Notes: a model not told the origin generated them from the sequence alone. Counted from the stretch's first letter, positions 6,903 through 14,408 are shown. The stretch is 64,000 bases of DNA from Bacteroidaceae bacterium (GCA_017524545.1 JAFXVN010000072.1:1-64000); one strand, 5' to 3'. Program-made: numbers and translations.

Positions 6903-9517
6903 TACTGCTCCTACTCTTCCTCTTCTCTGCTTCGGCATCGGCGCGACTGAAAGCCGTCCGCCCGACCTGCGAGGACATGACCGACCCGATGGCTGTTGGC
7001 TCACGGCAGCCACGGCTTTCGTGGATTGATGTCGCCGACGGGAACGACAGGAACCAGCGACAGACAGCCTATCAGATACAGGTCGCATCTTCAAGGGAAA
7101 GGCTTCTTCGCGGCGAGGCTGACCTATGGGATTCTGAGCGCAGGAAGAGTGCAGAGACGCGATACATCCCCTATCAAGGCCAGCCCCTCGCCAGCAATAC
7201 CGATTGCTATTGGCGCGTCAGGGTTTGGGACAAACATCGCAGGCCTTCCGGCTGGAGCGAGGCGGCTCGCTTCCATACTGCCCTCGCCCCTTCCGACTGG
7301 GTGGCAGAGTGGATTGGCTGCAACGAGGAGGCACCGTTGTTCCGAAAAGACATCGTAATCGACAAGCAAGTCGTGAACGCGCACATCTTCATCTGCGGCT
7401 TGGGCTATTTTGAACTCTACGTCGATGGCAAGAAGGTGGGCGACGATGTGCTGGTCCCCGGACAGACCGACTACTCCCATCGCGCAGGTATCGAGAACAC
7501 GCGGGTTGCCATAGACAATGAGTTCACGGGTTATCGCTGTCTCTATCTGGGCTACGACCTCACATCCCTTCTCTCCGCTCGCGACAGGCACACCTTGGGT
7601 GTCTGGCTTGGGAACGGCTTCTTCAATTCTGGTAACGGCTTTGCCATGCCCTATGGTAAGCCTCGGCTCATCGCCCAGCTGATGCTGACCTTCGCCGACG
7701 GCTCAACCCAAATCATCCCAACCGACACCTCTTGGCTGGCAAAGCGGAGCGGCATTACGCAGAACAGCATTTATGGTGGCGAGGTTTTCGACGCAAGGCT
7801 CCACGACGAGGAATGGTGCAACCAGAAACTCTCCCCATCACGGGGGAGCTGGAGGGGGTCTTCCCTTCGCGAAGCTCCCGACGGCCAGCTCTATCCGCAA
7901 ATGTCGCCTGTCGATAAGGTTTGCGAGGTCTTTGCTCCAAAGCGGATGGAGCGTCTCGATGATAATAGCTGGCGCATTGATTTCGGCGAGGAAATCTCCG
8001 GCTGGGTTCATCTGAAAGACATCCAAGGGGAGGCAGGGCAGCGAGTGGAAATCAAGTATCTCTCTGAATCTCCGAATGGCGAGAACATATATATAATGAA
8101 GGGCGACGGTAGGGAGAGCTACCATCCGCGCTTCACTTGGTTCGTCTTCCGGCAGGTCGAGATAAGCGGACTTGCCGAGCTTCATCCCTCCCAGATTCAG
8201 GCGGAAGCCGTCAACACGGAACTTCGGCAGACGGGTTTCTTCGCCTGTTCCGATACCCTGCTGACAAAGATACACCGCATTTGGCGGCGCACGCTCCTCG
8301 ACAATGCTCACGGCTCCATCATCAGCGACTGTCCGCACCGCGAACGCTCGGCCTATCTGGGCGACGGACAAGTGGCAGCAGAGATGGTGATGCGGACGTT
8401 CGACGCGAGAGCCTTCTATCGGAAGTGGTTTGCCGACATGCGGCTGGCGCAGAATCCGCGCACGGGCTTCGTGCCGTTCGGCGCGCCCTGGCAGCCCGGA
8501 TGCGGCGGCGGAGTACCTTGGAGCGCAGCAATGATACTGATGCCCTACGACTTCTATCAATGCTATGGCGACAGCTCCGTGCTCAGGGAAAACTATCCCG
8601 CGATGCTCCGCCTCATGGACTATTTCGCGGGTTGGGTAAACGAGGACGGCACGATGGAGCAGCACTACGAGCCGCATAACGATATGGCGTATTGGTGCAA
8701 CCTGGGAGAGTGGTGTACGCCAACCGACGAACGTCCGTCGAATGCTCTCGTCCACACCTATTTCTATTGGCTCTGTGCCAAAAGAATGGCCGCGATAGCA
8801 GGGCTGCTGGGCGCGGGGGACGGTGCAGGCCGCTTTGCCGCATTGGAGGAGCGAACCCGTCAGGCTTTCCATCGTCGCTTCTATGATGCCCAGAACAACA
8901 CCTACGGTCCGGCAGGCTCGAATCTCTTTGCGTACCACATGAAGCCCCTCTCCCCCTCATCCCGGGAAGTCTCCCCCCTAAGGGAAGATTTAGAGGGGTC
9001 CCTTCATCACCTCTATACAGGCATCTTCGGCACGAAGCTCTTCTTCGACGTCCTTGCCGAAGCTGGGCTTGCCGAGGAGGCTCTCGAAGCGTTCCAGCAG
9101 CGCGACTTCCCCTCCTTCGGGTATTGGATAGAGCAGGGAGCAACCACGACCTGGGAGCAGTGGGACGGCGGCAACTCCCATTGCCACCCCATGTTTGGCG
9201 GCGGGCTGACGTGGCTCTACACTTGGCTCGCAGGCATAAATTGTCAAATCGATAAATTGTCAAATTGTCAAATCGATAAATTGTCAAATTGTCAAATCAT
9301 CAGGGTTTGCCCTCACCTCTCCGAGAAGGTAACGTGGGTGGAGTGTTCGCAGGAGACTCCGTGTGGCACCGTTCATCTTCGTGCCGAGCGTATGCCCGCT
9401 GGCAGCCTTCGCGTGTCCGTTGACATCCCCGTCGGTCAGAAGGCCGTGATAGCCAGCCCCTCGAACCCCGCCAGCAAGAAGACCGTCGGCTCCGGGCATT
9501 GGGACATCGTTCTTTAG
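6893..9517 (+). CDS. Alpha-L-rhamnosidase, GH78 family
   Basis: The 874-residue secreted protein has a signal peptide (MVKILLLLFLFSASASA) and the usual GH78 order: an N-terminal Fn3-like domain (residues about 20-130), beta-sandwich domains with ELYVDGKKVGDDVLVPGQTDYSHR, an (alpha/alpha)6 catalytic domain and a C-terminal beta-sandwich. The family motif DCPHRERSAYLGD begins at residue 479 with the putative acid Glu484; TWEQW carries the likely base Glu755. It should remove terminal rhamnose from plant or host glycans in the periplasm. Two GC-rich palindromic inserts (7829, 8944) and an 8-residue tandem repeat (9238-9298) interrupt it in frame. It lies 13 bases after the FAD oxidoreductase gene, so probably one operon. 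Confidence 0.88.
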   Translation: MVKILLLLFLFSASASARLKAVRPTCEDMTDPMAVGSRQPRLSWIDVADGNDRNQRQTAYQIQVASSRERLLRGEADLWDSERRKSAETRYIPYQGQPLASNTDCYWRVRVWDKHRRPSGWSEAARFHTALAPSDWVAEWIGCNEEAPLFRKDIVIDKQVVNAHIFICGLGYFELYVDGKKVGDDVLVPGQTDYSHRAGIENTRVAIDNEFTGYRCLYLGYDLTSLLSARDRHTLGVWLGNGFFNSGNGFAMPYGKPRLIAQLMLTFADGSTQIIPTDTSWLAKRSGITQNSIYGGEVFDARLHDEEWCNQKLSPSRGSWRGSSLREAPDGQLYPQMSPVDKVCEVFAPKRMERLDDNSWRIDFGEEISGWVHLKDIQGEAGQRVEIKYLSESPNGENIYIMKGDGRESYHPRFTWFVFRQVEISGLAELHPSQIQAEAVNTELRQTGFFACSDTLLTKIHRIWRRTLLDNAHGSIISDCPHRERSAYLGDGQVAAEMVMRTFDARAFYRKWFADMRLAQNPRTGFVPFGAPWQPGCGGGVPWSAAMILMPYDFYQCYGDSSVLRENYPAMLRLMDYFAGWVNEDGTMEQHYEPHNDMAYWCNLGEWCTPTDERPSNALVHTYFYWLCAKRMAAIAGLLGAGDGAGRFAALEERTRQAFHRRFYDAQNNTYGPAGSNLFAYHMKPLSPSSREVSPLREDLEGSLHHLYTGIFGTKLFFDVLAEAGLAEEALEAFQQRDFPSFGYWIEQGATTTWEQWDGGNSHCHPMFGGGLTWLYTWLAGINCQIDKLSNCQIDKLSNCQIIRVCPHLSEKVTWVECSQETPCGTVHLRAERMPAGSLRVSVDIPVGQKAVIASPSNPASKKTVGSGHWDIVL
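7829..7861. repeat. GC-rich palindromic insert, in frame (copy 5)
   Basis: CTCTCCCCATCACGGGGGAG followed by a G-rich tract, encoding LSPSRGSWRGS in the rhamnosidase gene; followed by a cttcgcgaag hairpin. Confidence 0.6.
8944..9003. repeat. GC-rich palindromic insert, in frame (copy 6)
   Basis: Nested arms CCCCTCTCCCCCT...AGGGAAG...AGAGGGG encode PLSPSSREVSPLREDLEGS, a low-complexity loop in the rhamnosidase catalytic domain. Confidence 0.6.
9238..9298. repeat. 24-bp in-frame tandem repeat in rhamnosidase
   Basis: About 2.5 copies of a 24-base unit made of aaattgtc and aaatcgat words, encoding a KLSNCQID repeat near the C-terminal domain. The words match the AT-rich family found elsewhere in the window. 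Confidence 0.85.
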
Positions 9518-9647
9518 GTGCTTCTTCGCCCCATTGCCAATGTGAACATTAGGTCACATGTCGTTTAATCATGCTAAAGTTACATCCGTTCTGCACGCTT
9601 TTTGCATCTTTAACAGGAGAAACGGACATTATTTCAAAGAAAAGTTG

Positions 9648-9655
9648 TAACTTTG
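9648..9655 (+). promoter_or_regulatory. -7 element of the orphan nucleotidyltransferase
   Basis: TAacTTTG 45 bases before the ATG at 9700. It lies inside the longer open frame that begins at 9571, so the 9700 start is preferred. Confidence 0.5.
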
Positions 9656-9699
9656 CCTCAGATATCAAACAGTATAGAAACCACCAAACAGATGCACGC

Positions 9700-10074
9700 A
9701 TGGCTACTGGAAAGAATAAAGGAAAAATTATTGACCCGATAGACTTCACGCCCGACACTATACAGGGCATCCTCCCACGCGAATTTGCTCTTGAGCTGGT
9801 GCGTCGCTACAAGGCCGTTATTGCTCCACGCTTCGACCCGGCGATGAAGGTCATGATGTTCGGCTCCTACGCCAAGGACTGCCCCCATGAGTGGAGCGAC
9901 ATCGACGTCGCCGTCATCGTGCCTAAAGTTTACCATGAAAAATGGTGGGACACAGCTGTCACCCTCGGGCGTGCCAAAGAAGACATCAGCTGTTACATCG
10001 AGCCTATTCTCCTCGAGAGTGGTGAGGACTCGCCCATCTATCGCGAGGTCATGCGCACTGGCATTGCGGTATAA
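9700..10074 (+). CDS. MNT-type nucleotidyltransferase domain protein
   Basis: The 124-residue protein carries the nucleotidyltransferase signature FGSYAKDCPHEWSDIDVAVI (GS followed by DxD) around residues 46-65. Such minimal nucleotidyltransferases usually act as the AMPylating antitoxin of a HEPN toxin. No HEPN gene is adjacent: the terminator at 10108 follows directly and the upstream gene is a rhamnosidase. It is therefore an orphan, or it acts on a distant partner. The start at 9700 is chosen because a -7 element precedes it. Confidence 0.75.
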   Translation: MATGKNKGKIIDPIDFTPDTIQGILPREFALELVRRYKAVIAPRFDPAMKVMMFGSYAKDCPHEWSDIDVAVIVPKVYHEKWWDTAVTLGRAKEDISCYIEPILLESGEDSPIYREVMRTGIAV

Positions 10075-10107
10075 CATCAAAGCAACATACCGAATAGAAA
10101 AGAAGTT

Positions 10108-10146
10108 AAATCCCGAAACTCACCCCAAAAAGTTTCGGGATTTTTG
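10108..10146 (+). terminator. Rho-independent terminator
   Basis: A 13-bp stem (aaatcccgaaact paired with agtttcgggattt), a 10-base loop and a T run, just after the nucleotidyltransferase gene. Confidence 0.85.
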
Positions 10147-10248
10147 TAATATCTTGCGGAAAGATGCGTCTAATAGAGTAGAGACAAGAGAAGAAACTCA
10201 AAATATATAAATTCAAAATTCAAGGTAATAACTCAAAACTCAAAGACT

Positions 10249-10659
10249 ATGGATTGGATTATGATTCCCCTGAACTGCGCCATCGTGTTTGGCTGCATCT
10301 ACAAAGTTGTCGAGCTGTTCGTCCACAAGCGCGAACGACTGATGCTTATCAGCAAAATCACGGAACTGTCTAACATCGACTTCAAAGGCATCCAGCTTTA
10401 CAACAGCGGCAACAAATACACCGCCCTGCGCATCGGCTGGCTGATGCTGGGTGTTGGATTTGGATTCCTTGTCGGCTTCTTCCTCAACTTTATTACTGCC
10501 GAAGGAAAAATTGATAAATTTTATGACTGGCATTACTACGACCATGTGGGTGGCATCATCTATGTAGCCTGCATCTGTATCTTTGGCGGCATAGGTCTAC
10601 TGATATCCTACTTGGCAGAACGCAAAGCAGAGAAACCCGAAGAGAAGACGGAATTTTAA
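10249..10659 (+). CDS. Small membrane protein (DUF6249-like)
   Basis: 136 residues with three predicted membrane segments: residues about 4-22, 62-84 and 102-123 (IIYVACICIFGGIGLLISYL). The sequence resembles small Bacteroidales membrane proteins (DUF6249-like) found next to ECF sigma factor genes. It ends 3 bases before the sigma gene, so both are probably co-transcribed, and a role in sensing or regulating the sigma factor is an inference from position. No catalytic motif is visible. Confidence 0.65.
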   Translation: MDWIMIPLNCAIVFGCIYKVVELFVHKRERLMLISKITELSNIDFKGIQLYNSGNKYTALRIGWLMLGVGFGFLVGFFLNFITAEGKIDKFYDWHYYDHVGGIIYVACICIFGGIGLLISYLAERKAEKPEEKTEF

Positions 10660-10662
10660 TCG

Positions 10663-11199
10663 ATGCAAGCGGACGAGCAGCAACTGATAGCCCGAATCCT
10701 CGACGGACACGCCGGGGACTTCGGCTATTTCTTGGAGCGGTACAGCCCCGAGGTGTTTGCCATCGTGTCGCGACTCGTGCCGCGACAGGAGGATGCCGAG
10801 GAGCTGGTGCAGGATGCCTTCGTCCGTGCCTACAGCAAGCTTGACACTTTCGTAGGACGCTCCTCGTTCTCCACATGGATTTGCCGCATTGCCTACACAA
10901 CAGCCGTCTCGTGGCTTCGCAAGAAACGCATCAAGTACATCAGCATCGACGACAAGCCCGGACTCTCTGACACCATTATCGACGACGCGCTCAACGATGA
11001 GAGCCGTATCAGCGACCTGCGTCGTGCCATCTTTTTATTGAAGCCGGAAGAGCAAACGCTTCTTGGGCTTTACTATTACGACGACCGCCCTTTGGCCGAC
11101 ATCGCTTTTATCCTCGATGTGGAGGCTGGCACCATTGCCACGCGCCTGCACCGCATCCGCCGCAAACTTTATCTATTGATGAAACATGAAAAGAAATAA
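10663..11199 (+). CDS. ECF RNA polymerase sigma factor
   Basis: 178 residues. Region 2 contains DAEELVQDAFVRAYSKLDTFVGRSSFSTWICRIA; region 4 contains EEQTLLGLYYYDDRPLADIAFILDVEAGTIATRLHRIRRKL, a helix-turn-helix for -35-type element recognition. It directs RNA polymerase to a private set of promoters. It is sandwiched between two small membrane proteins (3-base gap upstream, 14-base overlap downstream), which suggests membrane-linked control, but neither partner shows a recognised anti-sigma domain. Confidence 0.9.
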   Translation: MQADEQQLIARILDGHAGDFGYFLERYSPEVFAIVSRLVPRQEDAEELVQDAFVRAYSKLDTFVGRSSFSTWICRIAYTTAVSWLRKKRIKYISIDDKPGLSDTIIDDALNDESRISDLRRAIFLLKPEEQTLLGLYYYDDRPLADIAFILDVEAGTIATRLHRIRRKLYLLMKHEKK

Positions 11200-11548
11200 C
11201 GCCCTCCGTCAGGCTCTCGCGCCAATGGAGCAGAAAAGCCTGCCCTCGAACTTTGCCTACACCACCCTACGCCGCATCCGCCAAGAGCAGCGAGAGAAGG
11301 AACGGCAACAGCACATCGTCGCCATTGCCGTGGTCGTTGCCGTCTCGCTCCTCGGCATCGGTCTGCTTGTCTATGCTTTCGGTGCGGTGCTCTGGCAATC
11401 GCTGGCCGCTACGCTTCGCCAGCCAGGTGCCCTTTCGTCCGTCCTGCCCACGCTGTTCTGCCTCACCTTCTTCGCCCTGCTAAACCACTGGCTGTCGCGG
11501 CGCTACGGTTCAGGAATAGTAAATAGTAAATTGTCAAATGGTAAATGA
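11186..11548 (+). CDS. Small membrane protein downstream of ECF sigma factor
   Basis: 120 residues with a basic N-terminal helix (about 1-45, with RRIRQEQREKERQQ) and two membrane segments (about 47-70 and 86-103). The start overlaps the sigma factor gene by 14 bases, so translational coupling is likely. The N-terminal cytoplasmic part could bind the sigma factor, but it is not a known anti-sigma domain. The last residues, GIVNSKLSNGK, are encoded by the AT-rich repeat family, and the TGA stop at 11546-11548 is followed in the same frame by a secreted-protein tail (11549-11647), so the present C-terminus may be a recombination product. Confidence 0.6.
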   Translation: MKRNNALRQALAPMEQKSLPSNFAYTTLRRIRQEQREKERQQHIVAIAVVVAVSLLGIGLLVYAFGAVLWQSLAATLRQPGALSSVLPTLFCLTFFALLNHWLSRRYGSGIVNSKLSNGK

Positions 11549-11600
11549 TACGACCTCAGCGGCAAGCAAATTGTAAATAGTAAATCATCAAATAGTAAAT
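11513..11600. repeat. AT-rich tandem words around the orphan tail
   Basis: Repeats of agtaaat, attgtaaat and gtcaaatggtaaat cover the end of the membrane-protein gene and the insert inside the orphan tail. Confidence 0.65.
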
Positions 11601-11647
11601 CCTCTCGGGGTATCTTTGTCCGCAAAGGCAAGAAAGTGAAGTTCTGA
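11549..11647 (+). pseudogene. Orphan C-terminal tail fragment of a secreted protein
   Basis: The frame of the preceding gene continues past its TGA as YDLSGKQIVNSKSSNSKSS then RGIFVRKGKKVKF and a TGA at 11645. This matches the C-terminal tail of the FAD oxidoreductase gene (YDISGKQI...RGINIVGGKK) closely even at the nucleotide level, with a longer AT-rich insert at the same point. It has no start codon of its own. It is most likely the 3' end of a lost or rearranged secreted-protein gene. Confidence 0.7.
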
Positions 11648-11818
11648 GGCTCCCGAAGCTTGTTACAGTCCCTCGTTCCCAATGACGCGAGGGGCGAACG
11701 CGGGTAAAACGACGGAGGACATCAACGGGACAGCGAAAACTACCCTAAATTGACAATTGACAAAATTGACAATTTTTGTCTAAGGAGTAAAGGAGTGTCG
11801 GATTCTCTGATGCCCCGT

Positions 11819-11909
11819 CAAGGAAAAACTCCCCAACTCCCAGACTCCTTAGAATAAAAAATCGCCTTCGTTAGCGCGAATGTCGGATAATTGTCATATC
11901 TTTGCAGCG
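11819..11909. repeat. Direct repeat A1 carrying a promoter
   Basis: About 88 bases nearly identical to 12411-12496; both copies share actcccagactcct, gaataaaa, atcgcctt and aatgtcggat and end in a TAtcTTTG promoter box. Confidence 0.8.
11897..11904 (+). promoter_or_regulatory. -7 element of the antitoxin gene
   Basis: TAtcTTTG, 27 bases before the ATG at 11932; located at the end of repeat A1. Confidence 0.6.
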
Positions 11910-11931
11910 GAAAATGTAAAAAGGTACGATT

Positions 11932-12153
11932 ATGGAAGCAATAACTTTCACTCCGGCACAAGTACAGGTGTTCAACTTGGTCTCCCACATCAAGACCGCC
12001 GTTGGTCTGGAACAGCTGCGGAAGCAGTTGGCGGCGTTCTACGCCAAGCAGATTGACGATGAGATGGACGCACTCTGGGAGAGCGGCCAATTCGACGATA
12101 AGCGCATGAAAGAACTGCGAGGCTCGCATTTCCGTACACCTTATAGTAAATAG
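11932..12153 (+). CDS. Antitoxin-like protein paired with a decayed PIN toxin
   Basis: 73 residues, largely helical, with a C-terminal LRGSHFRTPYSK. Small proteins of this design precede PIN-domain (COG1569-type) toxins in many Bacteroidales genomes. The start codon of the former toxin lies 7 bases downstream (12161). Because the toxin has a large internal deletion, the antitoxin is now an orphan; it may still bind DNA or neutralise a homologous toxin elsewhere. The family assignment rests on size, position and general similarity, not on a named domain. Confidence 0.6.
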   Translation: MEAITFTPAQVQVFNLVSHIKTAVGLEQLRKQLAAFYAKQIDDEMDALWESGQFDDKRMKELRGSHFRTPYSK

Positions 12154-12160
12154 GCGAACG

Positions 12161-12315
12161 ATGAACCCCGTAGTGATTGACACGAACTGCCTGCTGCAGA
12201 TTATCTTGTGTCGGAGGACAGCCACTTCCGAGTGCTCCACGACACGCCTTTCCCACAACTGAACCTCGTCACACTTGACGAGTTCCTCGCCACGAGACTC
12301 GTGCAGGAGCGGTAG
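12161..12315 (+). pseudogene. PIN-domain toxin with internal deletion
   Basis: The first codons read MNPVVIDTNCLLQI, the first beta strand of a PIN domain with its metal-binding Asp. The frame then fails. From about 12196 another frame reads ADYLVSEDSHFRVL and FPQLNLVTLDEFLATRLVQER up to TAG at 12313-12315, which is the last part of a PIN domain (D-x-LVSEDxHF). The middle of the domain, about 80-100 residues, is missing and the two ends are in different frames, so no functional toxin can be made. Confidence 0.8.
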
Positions 12316-12410
12316 TTTCCCCTCCCCTCCGCACAGAAAAATATCCGCCGACACATCCCCACGATGCCCCGGCGTTTGCGTTTGTTTCATGTATCGTCAT
12401 CAGCGCCGAG

Positions 12411-12496
12411 AGGAAAAGCTCCTAAACTCCCAGACTCCTCAGAATAAAAATCGCCTTCCTTAGCGGGAATGTCGGATATTTGTCGTATCTTTGCGA
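12411..12496. repeat. Direct repeat A2 carrying a promoter
   Basis: Second copy of the segment at 11819-11909, about 85 percent identical by eye, placed upstream of the HU-like gene. Confidence 0.8.
12486..12493 (+). promoter_or_regulatory. -7 element of the HU-like gene
   Basis: TAtcTTTG 26 bases before the ATG at 12520, inside repeat A2. Confidence 0.6.
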
Positions 12497-12519
12497 CATA
12501 ATTGTAAAACACAGCAGAT

Positions 12520-13146
12520 ATGCCACGCAAAACAGACGGAGTACTCTTTGAACTACAGCCACGTCCCACTAAGGGCGACGACGGCAGGCCTTTGCTCTAC
12601 GCCCAGCCCGTGATAGAGCGTAAGTATAACCTGGATGATATTGATGACTTTTGTGCCAAATACAGGCATACGAGCAAGGGTGAGATGCAACGGCTCTTCT
12701 ATCTGCTGGAAGAGGTTACCACGATGTGGCTTCGCAAAGGCTGTCGCGTGGAAACGCCCTTCGGCTCCTTCGCTCCCAAGCTGAAGTTGCTTGGAGAACA
12801 CACCGACCCCGACAAGGTGACTGGACGCGACATTATATATAATGGTATAGAGTATATCCCCAGCAAACAGTTTGTGAGTGATGCCGACTGCTCGCACGAC
12901 GGGTTCCGCAAACTGAGGATAAGTGTAGGCAACAGCCAGATGTACGATTCCAAGGCAATGGATGAGGCTCTGCGCCGCAGCACGCGTTATGGTTACATCA
13001 CCATCAGCACCTTCATGCATTATAGCGGCCTGAAGTACAATTCTGCAAAAATCTACCTCGACAGCCTCTGCAGGGGTGAACATCCGCGTCTAAGTCGCCA
13101 CAAAGAAGGCCGCATGTGGCATTACATAGTATTACCCTCTATGTAG
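12520..13146 (+). CDS. HU-like DNA-binding protein with C-terminal extension
   Basis: 208 residues. The first 120 or so match the Bacteroidetes HU-related family (HU_rel type): MPRKTDGVLFELQPRPTKGDDGRPLLYAQPV, then a helical pair with EMQRLFYLLEEVTTMWLRKGCRVETPFGSFAPKL and the arm-strand region. This family binds DNA architecturally. The last 70 residues (AMDEALRRSTRYGYITISTFMHYSGLKYNSAKIYLDSL) look like a winged-helix-type extension. An array of fourteen 22-bp repeats begins 8 bases after the stop codon, which raises the possibility that this protein binds it; that link is only positional. Confidence 0.75.
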   Translation: MPRKTDGVLFELQPRPTKGDDGRPLLYAQPVIERKYNLDDIDDFCAKYRHTSKGEMQRLFYLLEEVTTMWLRKGCRVETPFGSFAPKLKLLGEHTDPDKVTGRDIIYNGIEYIPSKQFVSDADCSHDGFRKLRISVGNSQMYDSKAMDEALRRSTRYGYITISTFMHYSGLKYNSAKIYLDSLCRGEHPRLSRHKEGRMWHYIVLPSM

Positions 13147-13154
13147 AAATTTGG

Positions 13155-13462
13155 TTCTTAGCGTGCGCTGTGACTCATTTTGATGGCCGCAATGGATGTT
13201 CTTAGCAGGCGCTATAATTATTTTTAGCGGGCGCAGGGAATTCAAGAATGCAAGAGAGTCTCCCTGATAACCACGCTCATTCTCCCAATTCAGCAGGCTC
13301 ATTTTCCCTATTGAGCGTGCACATTTTTCATATTGGCCCTGCACTTTTTCTCTATTGGCCGTGCACTCTTTTCATACTCGGCAGGCACTTTCTTCTCATT
13401 GAGCGTGCACTTTCTTCTCATTGAGCATGGACTCTTTGCTCATTGAGCGTGCACTTTTTACA
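13155..13462. repeat. Fourteen tandem 22-bp degenerate repeats
   Basis: Units start at 13155 and recur every 22 bases to 13441 without a phase slip. The later units are most alike, with the form ATTGAGCGTGCACTTT plus a T-rich end (13309, 13397, 13441); earlier ones keep a GCnnGC core such as TTAGCGTGCGC (13155) and TTAGCAGGCGC (13199). There is no constant repeat and variable spacer as in CRISPR. The array lies in the gap after the HU-like gene and looks like a multi-site protein-binding region. Confidence 0.85.
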
Positions 13463-13698
13463 TGATGGATACATACATGTAGTACATCAAGTACGGTCTT
13501 TTTGACTTCTATAGTTACGTACATTTAGTAACGCACACACACCCTGTCAAGAACCAACAAAGGCAAAACGAACGAAATTCAACAGCTTTAAGAATCTTTA
13601 ACGGCAAATCAGTCAACATTCCGCCCTCACGCGCGTTATATATATAAAAGGTAAAAAGCAAAGAACAATGCCCCACCGACAAGACATACAGAAACACT
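13463..13698. other. Non-coding remainder of the gap
   Basis: No gene or clear site. Contains TACATACATGTAGTACAT-like palindromic sequence at about 13466-13490 and a TATATATATA run at 13638. Confidence 0.4.
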
Positions 13699-13730
13699 CA
13701 TCCCTCTCGACCTTGATGGGGAGAGGGATG
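13699..13730. repeat. GC-rich palindrome downstream of PIN gene (copy 8)
   Basis: CATCCCTCTC (13699-13708) pairs with GAGAGGGATG (13721-13730). It belongs to the same GC-rich family as the in-frame inserts but lies 3 bases past the PIN stop, where it could also stop transcription. Confidence 0.5.
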
Positions 13731-13733
13731 GGG

Positions 13734-14153
13734 CTACTTTATCAGTTCGTCCAGTTGCTCGACAAAAGCAGCCGACGAGAAATGCGGAATGTCCGAGAAG
13801 TCGTAATGCCGTCGGTCGTTAGTCACGATATAGTCACAGCCCGCAGTTTTGGCGCACTGGTATTGGAGCATGTCCTCGAAGTCCTTCACGGGCTGGGCAA
13901 TGGCGGCCATCACCTCCTGCTTGCGCAGACCTATAATCTCAACAATGCCTGCCATCTGGTTAAGCGCGTCGTACTTCTCCTTTTGCGTGCGTCCTTTAAT
14001 AATATATGCCATATTTGCGAAGGTGAGCGACGAGGAAAACAGCAAAGCCTCGCCCGAAAAGCCGCAGGCGAAGATTTGCTCCGCGTCGTCGGCACCGGCA
14101 CGGTTGTCGATGTAGTCAATCAGGATGTTGGTGTCAAGGAATATCCGTTTCAT
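13734..14153 (-). CDS. PIN-domain toxin (VapC-like)
   Basis: 139 residues with all expected PIN acidic positions: FLDTNILIDYIDNR (Asp7), the central Glu/Asp region (KDFEDMLQYQCAK) and DYIVTNDRRHYDFSD near the C-terminus. PIN toxins cleave RNA, often tRNA or rRNA, and are held inactive by a cognate antitoxin. Its start overlaps the last bases of the upstream antitoxin gene by 4 (ATGA), so translation is coupled. The module is intact, unlike the deleted PIN gene at 12161. Confidence 0.85.
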   Translation of the reverse strand: MKRIFLDTNILIDYIDNRAGADDAEQIFACGFSGEALLFSSSLTFANMAYIIKGRTQKEKYDALNQMAGIVEIIGLRKQEVMAAIAQPVKDFEDMLQYQCAKTAGCDYIVTNDRRHYDFSDIPHFSSAAFVEQLDELIK

Positions 14154-14386
14154 CGCTCCATGATGTGTGCCAAGTGTTCATCTTTTGCCATCTCCTCCTT
14201 GGTGATGTTTACCATACCGCGTAGCCGCTTGAACTCGGAGGGAACCCGTCTCTTCTGTTGTGGCTCGTCCATTATCTCAGTGATATATGCCACCACCGTC
14301 TGCTTCTGCTCGCGCGTCATGCCGCGAATCAGTCCCATATACGGAGCCATTGGCGTCTCTTTGATTCTCTGTGATGTCGCCGTCAT
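14150..14386 (-). CDS. Antitoxin of the PIN module
   Basis: 78 residues from the ATG at 14386 (MTATSQRIKETPMAPYMGLIRGM), small and charged, upstream of and overlapping the PIN toxin gene by 4 bases. A longer frame reaches 14440 but passes through the -7 promoter element at 14414-14421, so the internal ATG is preferred. No classical DNA-binding motif is evident; assignment is by position and size. Confidence 0.7.
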   Translation of the reverse strand: MTATSQRIKETPMAPYMGLIRGMTREQKQTVVAYITEIMDEPQQKRRVPSEFKRLRGMVNITKEEMAKDEHLAHIMER

Positions 14387-14408
14387 AATCCTGTAGTATT
14401 TAGTTTTA

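Larger units (their letters stand above)
11648..11931. other. Non-coding gap with AT-rich words and a duplicated promoter segment
   Basis: Between the orphan tail and the antitoxin gene are ACAATTGAC-type words at 11745-11780 and the first copy of a direct repeat at 11819-11909. I see no gene. Confidence 0.6.

Noticed and set aside
11546-11548. Recoding of the TGA as selenocysteine or readthrough
   Set aside because: No selenocysteine element is visible and a secreted-protein tail would make no sense on this inner-membrane protein; recombination explains it better.
13155-13462. CRISPR array
   Set aside because: Units are a uniform 22 bases with gradual divergence; there is no constant repeat separated by unique spacers and no cas gene nearby.
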